Assembly: GCA_973895155.1 (NCBI GenBank)
Contig: OZ316897.1
Span: 6,324,001 to 6,388,000 of the forward strand
DNA length: 64,000 nucleotides
From: Marsupella aquatica
Lineage: Eukaryota; Marchantiophyta
Direction of reading: 5' to 3'
This document shows positions 56,201 through 64,000 of the stretch, piece after piece (position 1 is the first letter of the stretch; the number at the start of each line of letters is the position of its first letter). A program made the translations under genes and the position numbers. Under the pieces are notes generated by a model. The model saw only the letters and a program-made list of their open reading frames with translations. It ran no database searches and was not told where the DNA came from.

Positions 56201-59200
56201 CGAGGGAGATGAATTTCACTTCAGGACTCCAGAAAAAGGAGTGATTTGAACACCCTGAGTAGCGAGATTTCTCCACGACTGCAGTTGAGTTAATTTCTTT
56301 AGAAAGAAAATCAACTTACCCCCGACTTATGGGCTGTGATAAAGTCTTAATATGCATAACAGTCCGCAAGCCAAAATGCAAAAGTGCAATCCCATTCCGT
56401 CTGCCTCGAGACAAGAAGCATACTCCACACGTCCTTGGAAATAGGGTTCAGGAAGTCAGAAGTTTTGACCAAACTTTGGTTCTTCTTCTTCGAAGTTTAC
56501 TTCTGGCTCTAGATTGTCCAACGTCAATTTAACCATCCATTATCCAAATAACTAGTGGTGAAAAAAACCAAGGACTTATGATCCAAGTACACAGACCCTT
56601 ACATATGGAGGATACAGTGCAACAACTCATAGACCCGAAATATATCTGATTTGAGGTCCTGAGGATCTCAATTCATGCCTCGCACAAACAGGAGCCAGAA
56701 AGTGTGCAGTTGCAGGCAAGGGAGGAGTAGGACAAGTGGTCTGTGTCTCTTTGGTTGACGAACACACGTCTCTAGCTGCACGCGCGTTTTGTCCAGTTAG
56801 AGCGAATCAGAAAAGTGTGAATGGGTAATAGGAGGGGCCCGACCACATCAAGAATGTTAAACAAATAGATACATGGGTGAGCAGATCATAGAGCCTGCAG
56901 AGAAGCACGAAGAGTGCCTTACCTGCGCTCGCATCACCAAGGCATCGAGCAAGGCTATGAAGACTGGTACAAAGGTCACAAGGGCCTGCTGCTTATGACG
57001 GCCCCTTTCGGTGCCTTCCATTTTGAGCAAATATTCTGCTAGTGTGCACCTGCACATCCCAGAACTTCTTAAATGAGAATCATAAACCATCGACAAAACC
57101 ACATTATTGGGGTACTGCAGTAAACTGAGGTAGAAATTTTTTATCTACTAGTCAATTTCCTGCCAAGCGCACATACTTAAGTGACTCTTATCAATAACCT
57201 TTTGCTTGGTCGGGTTGATTGTCACAAGACTGGTCCTGGAACATCATCTCAGAATTTCTTTCTAGCAGTTCAAAAACACTTCAATTTCGTTGCCAGCTCA
57301 AAAAAATAGCAAAGCTCCCCTAAATAATGTACTATTTCAGGTTCTTGCGACTCATGCGTCCAATAGTACAGAATCAATAATTGCAGCACCAAATCTGGAA
57401 CTTGAAATGCAAACAGTACTTACCAAAACTGGAGAGTTGATTCTACTATTTCATATTCCGGGGAAGGGAATGCAGCACATCTGCATGTCAAGAACGATAA
57501 AATGCTCACGAACCAAATATGTTATCTCAAAAAAGTCACGCCAGAGTAACAGGCATTACTAATTCATGATAAATTTGCAAAAATAAAAACGATAGGTGCT
57601 GCACGCAAGAACATCATACGTGGGATCCAAGTGATATGCTTGTACTCTGACCTAACAACCATTTGATGACTGGATATCATTTATAGGCTGTGCAATGTCA
57701 GAAGGAAATCACTGAGACATCCTTTCCACCAATCCATCCATTTTGAAGAACGCACAGCGGAGATGAGAGGTTTCTGACCTTAGAAGAGCATCTGCCAGAG
57801 CAAGTGCTTCATTACTACCATTCGCAATCAAAGATGGAGCCTGGAGGAGGAAAAAGGACCATAAGAAGACTCTCTGCAACGAAATATGACTCGAAATAGA
57901 AAAAAAAACCCAGAACTACTGCAGTCCTTGACACAAACAGCCATCAATATTTACCATTGCTTTCCTTTGTCAGCATGTGCAGACTGAGCTATTTTTCAAA
58001 TTAAAGATAGTCTCCACGAATCAGGCCCAAGACGGTATGGCCAACACAAATCCAATCCAGTATGATAGAGAGGGTACTCACCGCTTGACCAAGTTCTGCC
58101 ATCAAGCACACAAGGCCGCTGATAATGTTTTCATTCCCAGCTGCTAACGCTGGCATCAACAGCGCCTCTTTTATTGAAACCATCTCGGGTAACAGTACCT
58201 CTGGTAAGCTCTGCCATAGTCAAAGATCACAATTCACTACGTCCGACCAAGAGTGTTTTTAATTATGTCCGTACATTTCTCAGGGTTACATGACCGAATG
58301 TGCACAACGTACACTTCTAGAATTCATTTCTCAAACGGATCGTATAAGCGAAGCGAATTGACAGGGTTTACCTCATGTCGACTGACGAGTTCAGTGAGGA
58401 CTTCCACCGCTAAAGCAAAAGTGCTAGGGTCCTGATCGCCCACAAGACAAAAGCAAGTGCACCGGCGATTAGAAAAATTGAGATTTTTACAATTAGGCTG
58501 TTGCGGATATGTTCACCTCGAACATGGAAAGATTGTTACGACAGCGGAAATCTTTCTAATCAAGGCCTTCCTCTCCCACTAATAGGTTCTCTATTTCCCA
58601 AACGTATGCTCCATTCGACTCACTATGATATCAGTAGACAACATGAGTGAATGACACTAACGGCAATCTCCAGATAAATCTCAGACAACATGAGCTTGTT
58701 CATTGGAGATGTGCAGCTACTACAGTAGGCTATGCAAAAAGGTTGTCTCTGCCGTATGATCTTACGGAATCCAGCCTCTCCATTAATATATGCAACTAGT
58801 CTGAGGAATTGACCAAAGTAAGGAAGCAACTACTACCTGGAGTGAATTGTACACAAAACTTAGAAGAGGGTGGCTAGGTAAAGAACTTTGTGGGATCTCC
58901 AAAAAGCAGCCTACCTTTACCTGCCACAAAAAAGAAACAGCAGTCAACACGTTTGACATGTCCTCTGTCTTTCAAATGCTTATAACTATCGTGGACTGAC
59001 CCAATGAATCAGTTCTACTTCAGGTAAATGTACCGAAACTCTAGCTTTATGCAAGTACACCCATGTTATTCCAGTTCCAAATCATACTGATAGCAAACTC
59101 TAAAGTATATAGGGGGTTACCCAAACCCAATTTTTTCATCACCGCCAGCACTGTCCTACTAGCTGAATGAGTATCGATGCAGGCCTTTGTGACCCCCATG

Positions 59201-61716
59201 ATCGTAATTGTCCTCAAAGGTCACTTAATACCAAAACTCTTCACCTATTTCCTCTTACAAGTATGGCTGATCAGGGGCAGGATCGAAAAGGCTTGTCTAA
59301 ATATGAACAGGGTTAAATTTTGAACCTCTATGCTCAGAAACGTTAGAGACTTATTTGAAATCAGAGCACTCATCTCAAAGCTTCACAGTGATAATTAAAA
59401 TGCCCTAATAGACCCATCTTAAGCGGAATGCACCGTCTCAACACCGAAACAAAACAAAGTGACCTCTCCTAGCCAAAATGGTCTGGATCAAAAGTACTTG
59501 CTTCGCAAACGAGTGCTACCTAGTCCAAAAGCCCATTAGCAGTCAGCTCCTTCCCGGAAATCACTTTACTTCCCTGGCTTATCGCAAAAAGTCACCCTTC
59601 ACTCCGCTTGAAAGAACACATTCTTTGATTTAGACTTGGACTTTCCCCACCGAGTTTAAGATTTGCGTCAAACGACTTTAGCTACTGTCACACTCAGGGT
59701 GGCCAACATAAGGAGGCAGTTCATCAGATCCTGTGTACCATAACAACCTCCTTCAACACACAGAGGTCCGTGCGGCTTACAATGTGGTTGGAAAACAAGG
59801 AAGCCCCGGAGGTTGACACAGAAATAATCATAGAGAGTGCTTATTAGAGTAAAGCAAACTACTTAATTGTCACACAACTGAGGCAACACTCCACTGTACA
59901 TTGCTCAGTGGTGAATCAACTGTGCATGGTAAAAGGCTGCGTTCGGAACATACCCAACTCAAAAGACAACGCAAAACTTTACGCTGCTTGTCATGCAGTT
60001 GCGAATTTTCCATGTTCTCAGTTTTAGTACTTTGAAGAAGGAACTCCAACACAGCACCCGTATGAGATAGAAGCTGCCCAAATATAGTCAAGAGCAAACG
60101 AGAATATATTTAGTTGGCTCTTGCAGACATCGAGCTTGTACTCCGCATGTGCTTGAGCTTAAGGATTCACAAGGCTGCACCATTGCGGACCGTAATGAAG
60201 CCACTAGATTCCAGAGAAACAAGATCTTGCAGAGAACTGATAAGACTCAAACTAATTCAGAGACATGGCCAACCAACCAGGAGACTTGCCTCTTGAGTGA
60301 ATTCCCTTCTCCTTGAGGAATCCACACTCGCATTCACAACTTGATCCTCAATGACCTCTTCTGGCAACACTCTTAGTAACTCAAGAATTCCATTGCTTCC
60401 AGTTCCTTGCCCTTGCAGCTCAGACAAACTTGCAAACAATTGTTCCACTGGCTTAGACCACTCGACAGCTCGCAATACCAGTGCAGATAGAGCTAGACAT
60501 ATCTGGGTCAACACCTGCAAAAAAAATTCACGACACCTCAACTTGTTACAATCATACTCCAATCAGACTCACACATTGGTTATCCGACTAAACCGACAAG
60601 AAGGTGGACCACGTTCGTTGATTACCACAAATGGTATTTATGAACAACGTTTCACACTCATAGATAGGCATGACAGAAAGATACTGACAAGTCACAAGAA
60701 TTTAAATACGAATCAGATTATTATGTACTCCGCGTGTATTCTCTTGGGTTGAACATAAAGGTGGACCCACTTGCGAGGCTCCAGAACCCGCTTGCGAGGA
60801 TCCAACACTGAACTTCTTTGCTGCCATCAGCAGCGCATTTTGGAGAGCACTTCTGTCCTCTGGATTCAAACTAGCAGCGTCACTTTGGATCTGACAGACC
60901 GGGCATTTGAAGTCAGTCAAGTTAAATTAATTAGTTGTTACCCTAACTACTGAACATGAACAAGGATAAATGCTGTCATGGACTTTGTCGCTCGTGAGTA
61001 CTCTTATACATCTCTAAAACTCCAATGTCCACTCCCATTGATGTGGCAACTATTGTCCTATGAATCGGTGTTCTAATCTCTCAGTTTGACAACATGGGCG
61101 CATTTTTCTGTTTACAAGTAAAACTTCCGTGCCTAGTCGCTCAAGTTTCACGTCCTGACAGAGGAGTGGAAATGATGCGAATTTTACTTCAATTTTAGGT
61201 CACCTTGACTATCAGCCAGCGAGAACTCTAGCGATTTACTGGCTCCGACACCTGCCACTGGACAAACACCTACAAAACCGGAATGAAGCTTTGGTATTCT
61301 GTCCCAAAGCGAAACGACCAAACTTACCAGCAATTTTCTCAAGAGTTCTCTTGCCTTCTGTAGCCTATGTTTTTACCATAAAGACGAGAGGTGAAAATGC
61401 CAATACACCGGAGGACTACTCTGAGGTTGAATTACTGCTCGGCACTGCCGCTCTATCAAGTAGTGTATGTTCTGTACTCGCTGAATTCTCGACATTGAAA
61501 ACGTACCTTCCGCTTCAAGACCTGTGCCGCGAAGAGCTCCACCCCATAGTCCAGTGTTTGACCAGAATCCGAGGCCAAAATGTTGGTGGCTACTTCCCAC
61601 GCTGCATCCGTTTGTTGAAAGTGAACGAGCCATTGGTTCGCCGAAACTCTATTGCACGACTGCAAGTCGTGGTTCAGCACCTGCACTGCGTGCGCCACCT
61701 GACTTTGCAAGTCCAT
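50267..61716 (-). CDS. Importin-13/transportin-3-like nuclear transport receptor
   Basis: I resolve 24 exons on the minus strand: 61716-61507, 60890-60771, 60514-60290, 60073-59954, 58920-58837, 58431-58372, 58210-58082, 57840-57779, 57480-57424, 57049-56923, 56169-56029, 55908-55822, 55670-55557, 54679-54613, 54357-54222, 53781-53632, 53491-53406, 52935-52748, 52558-52466, 52269-52082, 51535-51424, 51129-50972, 50739-50626, 50503-50267. Phases fit throughout except for one short exon (length 3n+1) missing between 55557 and 54679. The product, just over 1020 residues, starts [17 protein letters not shown] and has the N-terminal [17 protein letters not shown] importin block, then HEAT-type helices, ending [17 protein letters not shown]. 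It matches the plant MOS14/importin-13 relative represented by Arabidopsis At1g12930 (from memory), which carries cargo through nuclear pores with Ran. Exon 3 ends in a GC donor. An ATG at 61782 would add 22 residues; 61716 agrees with the family. Confidence 0.9.
60286..60291 (-). other. GC-AG intron donor
   Basis: Exon 3 ends ACTCAAGAG and the intron begins GCAAGT, the minor GC-type donor. The next exon starts [11 protein letters not shown], which continues the family alignment without gap, so a nearby GT donor is excluded by homology. Confidence 0.75.
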
Positions 61717-63391
61717 TACAGTCTGTAGTCGAGGAAATACCCCAGAGCTGCTCGTTGCACCACCCAGGTCGCTTGGCTCCACTTAACATTAACGAAAATG
61801 CCAGTTGATGACCCCGTTTGGGCAACCTGAGTGCACTTCGTCGGAGGAGGAGGAGGAAGTAAAGAGCACCCGATTTTCTGAAAACATCACTTTCCGTTCC
61901 AGTAGATACGGAGCATGACGAAAACTCAACCACCTCATCATTTCGACAGCAATTTCTTCAGTCAGTTGACAGCCTCCTTCCCAGAAAAATTCGAAATTGC
62001 CAGCACCCGACCAAAGTAGCCAGCCAGGCCGATTTTGGGTGTGTCTCAGTAACGAAGTGATCGTTGGTGAATTCTACCCGTGATCGTTTCATCATACCAC
62101 GAAAAAAAAAGGTAACGACACGCCACCAAAGGAGACAGCTTTCCGTGGGGAATGGCCAAGATTGTTGTTGAACGCAGACGAAGGGCAAATCGACAGGCAG
62201 CTGCCCAAGCCCATCACAACAAAGAGCATCTCTGGCCGGTTGGCTGGCAATTTCGTTCCGAGCGCGATACAAGGACCTTAACTTAATGACGATCAATCCA
62301 CCAAATTCACTTGACCGGGAATAGTCACATCAATGTCTTGCAGCAGAGCTACCTCCTCTTCATGATTCCACTTTCCACATGATGTTTTCAGCAAGAAAAT
62401 CGAAGCCTTCCCCATCCCAAATTTCAGAGTTCGATTGCATTAGAAAATCGCACCCTCCCGAGCCAAACCAAACACAACCAAACCAATTCCGAATCGAAGT
62501 AGCGCAAATCTCACCGCTGCTGCTCGAATTTTATTGACAGTCGGCGACCGAAGTGCAGTAGCTGCTGCTGTGGATACTATAATCTAATTTTCGTCTGCCT
62601 CACTAAACTTCCCAGCATTCGCTCCTACTCTGATGACCGAGCCTGCAGCCAAGAGGATTCCCGTTCTTTCAGGTTACTACTGCTCGTCGAGAAAGCTTCA
62701 GCTCCCGCAAACAGCAATGGCTTGCTGCGCCTCACTTGAGGTCCGGTAGTCACATGTAGAAACACTAACTCCACCCCCGCCCCGCCCCCCCCCGGAAATT
62801 TATGAGCAGCTCCATCTACTACACATTCTGCCTTGCTACTTGGATCCTCGACTGGAGACTAACGTTATGCTCACTGAACAATCGCGCTCGCTCGATTTAG
62901 AGAATCCCTCCACTCAAAAGACAGGATTGGAGCAGAACTGCGAGCTTTCTCGGACGTGTGGTAAACACGGGTGCCGGATAACACCAGCCAGTCGGTGCGA
63001 ATTGGTGGTACAGTATGCGCCTACTCTAAGTTACTCTAGGACAAGAGTACGGTACCACGCTGGCAAGGAAGTCATGTTCGTCTCCCCCTTTTTGTTGCCA
63101 TTTGGGACTCCATCATGTTGGGGATCTTTGTACTTTGGGGTGATATGTATGGTCAGTGGATGACTATATATCATACTCCCAAAGAACAATGCGCCAAATG
63201 GGGAGACATGGTCCCAAAAGGGAAAAAACCCAATGAAGTGGGGAAAGCTGGGAGTCCCCGAGGAGACCAAAGAAACCCAATAAACCAGAGTCCCTCCCAC
63301 TACAAAAGAACCAAAAGCCTACAAAGGAAAGGAGAAGACAAAATTCCTACTCAATGGAAAACTGGAAACTAAGGTGGAGGTTTGGAGTAAA
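61717..63391. other. Upstream region of the importin gene, unassigned beyond
   Basis: Should contain the promoter and 5' untranslated region of the importin gene; no start site can be read. A C-rich run lies at 62772-62795. Past about 62850 the sequence is probably mobile DNA leading into the frame at 63392. No other gene seen. Confidence 0.4.
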
Positions 63392-63853
63392 TCACTTGAG
63401 AGGGTTAGGCACAAGATCCTGTCTAGAGGCCCTAAAACCTACAGCCTCTGGCCCATGAAGGATAGGACCCTGAGCCCTCTGAAGTGCAATGGACACCTGC
63501 TGCCTAAAGAAGGCCATGAGGACCGATAGAGGGGGATATAGCCTCCACTCCATACAAAGGACCCCACAGGCCCTCAAAAACTGTTCAAAGCTATGGTGAA
63601 GAGCTTTAAAGATCTCCAAAGCAAAAGGGTAGTATAGATCCCCAGGGTAACAAGGTGCAAAGCCTCCTCCTTGAACAGGTCTACCTTGGGGTGCAGCATG
63701 ACCAGGGACATGGGTGACAACCGCAACGTGGCTTCCAAAAGTAGGATCAGCAACCACCACATCACCAAGGGCACAAACACCCACCCTTGAAAAAACCAGA
63801 TCAGCCCGCTTCTGGTCAGGAACCCCAGGGCGGAAGCACATGGCATTGCTCAC
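63392..63853 (-). pseudogene. Possible C-terminal tail of a non-LTR retrotransposon polyprotein
   Basis: The 153-codon frame contains KRADLVFSRVGVCALGDVVV then ADPTFGSH, and later YYPFALEIFKALHHSFEQFL. The order 'RADL...D(V)VV(A/T)DP...PFALE.F' recalls the region after reverse transcriptase in some plant and algal non-LTR elements. No reverse transcriptase is adjacent within the window. It has an ATG and stop but is likely a fragment. Function is inferred only from pattern; other mobile or viral-like origin is possible. Confidence 0.35.
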
Positions 63854-64000
63854 TAGAAGAAAACGCCCGATTTTGAGACCCTCCCCTGTGTGACTTGTGC
63901 TAGACCTTCAGAAATATGCAACTCCAATTTGTGAGTGTCATTTTGATTACACCCTATCAACCGAGTTTTCCTAAGGTTTATAAAGTCATTTATACCACTT
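63854..64000. other. Window edge, unassigned
   Basis: Short AT-rich sequence after the fragment at 63392-63853; nothing recognisable. Confidence 0.3.

Noticed and set aside
61649-61933. Second minus-strand frame overlapping the importin start
   Set aside because: It overlaps the well-supported first exon in another frame and shows no family features.
62772-62795. C-rich run as a G-quadruplex promoter element
   Set aside because: A simple C run with two single breaks; nothing else supports a regulatory role.

Overview
The window reads as nuclear DNA of a streptophyte (green plant lineage) with a large, repeat-rich genome. Two host genes can be rebuilt exon by exon and look plant-type: a many-intron importin-13/transportin-3-like gene on the minus strand (50267-61716) and an FHA plus PBZ zinc-finger gene (45859-47898). 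Copia-type remnants, a tRNA-iMet primer binding site and a plant-type transposon protein fit the same picture. A charophyte alga such as Chara would match the mix of lineages, but I cannot prove the species from sequence alone.

Most of the rest is mobile DNA. 1-2989 holds the end of an LTR and decayed sequence. A 4-kb unit (4364-8370, 5-bp target duplication CCAAT) has TG...CA ends, a TATA box and one broken gene but no terminal repeats. It sits beside a transposon-like gene pair: an EDM2-like triple PHD-finger protein (8999-9664) and a 1475-residue DDE-type transposase (9945-14519). A Copia remnant (15181-16971) is interrupted by an 890-bp TIR element. A pair of 145-bp LTRs encloses 18488-21582. 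Two further relatives of the 4-kb unit lie nested head to head at 39604-45293.

The most unusual region is 25237-36644, which I interpret as one 11.4-kb DNA transposon of the Mutator-like (MULE) type with related inverted ends. It carries a spliced MULE-like transposase (minus), a divergently transcribed five-exon gene that fuses a ParB-like domain to a degenerate N4/N6 DNA-methyltransferase domain (plus), and a third small gene broken by a 295-bp MITE. Copies of an 18-bp palindrome, GCTAGCGANNTCGCTAGC, are scattered through its introns, the shared promoter and its flanks, and I saw none in its exons. Mobile-element-encoded DNA-recognition or modification protein plus element-specific noncoding motif resembles in layout the VANDAL/VANC anti-silencing arrangement of Arabidopsis, but here built from a prokaryote-type ParB-methylase. 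This is the best candidate for an undescribed system.

Between these blocks are stretches (3401-4358, 14656-15180, 17180-18048, 21583-24843, 36645-39603, 47899-50266, 61717-63391) in which I see no convincing complete gene. The two transposons that carry accessory genes (PHD reader; ParB-methylase) suggest that elements in this genome recruit chromatin- or DNA-modification modules.
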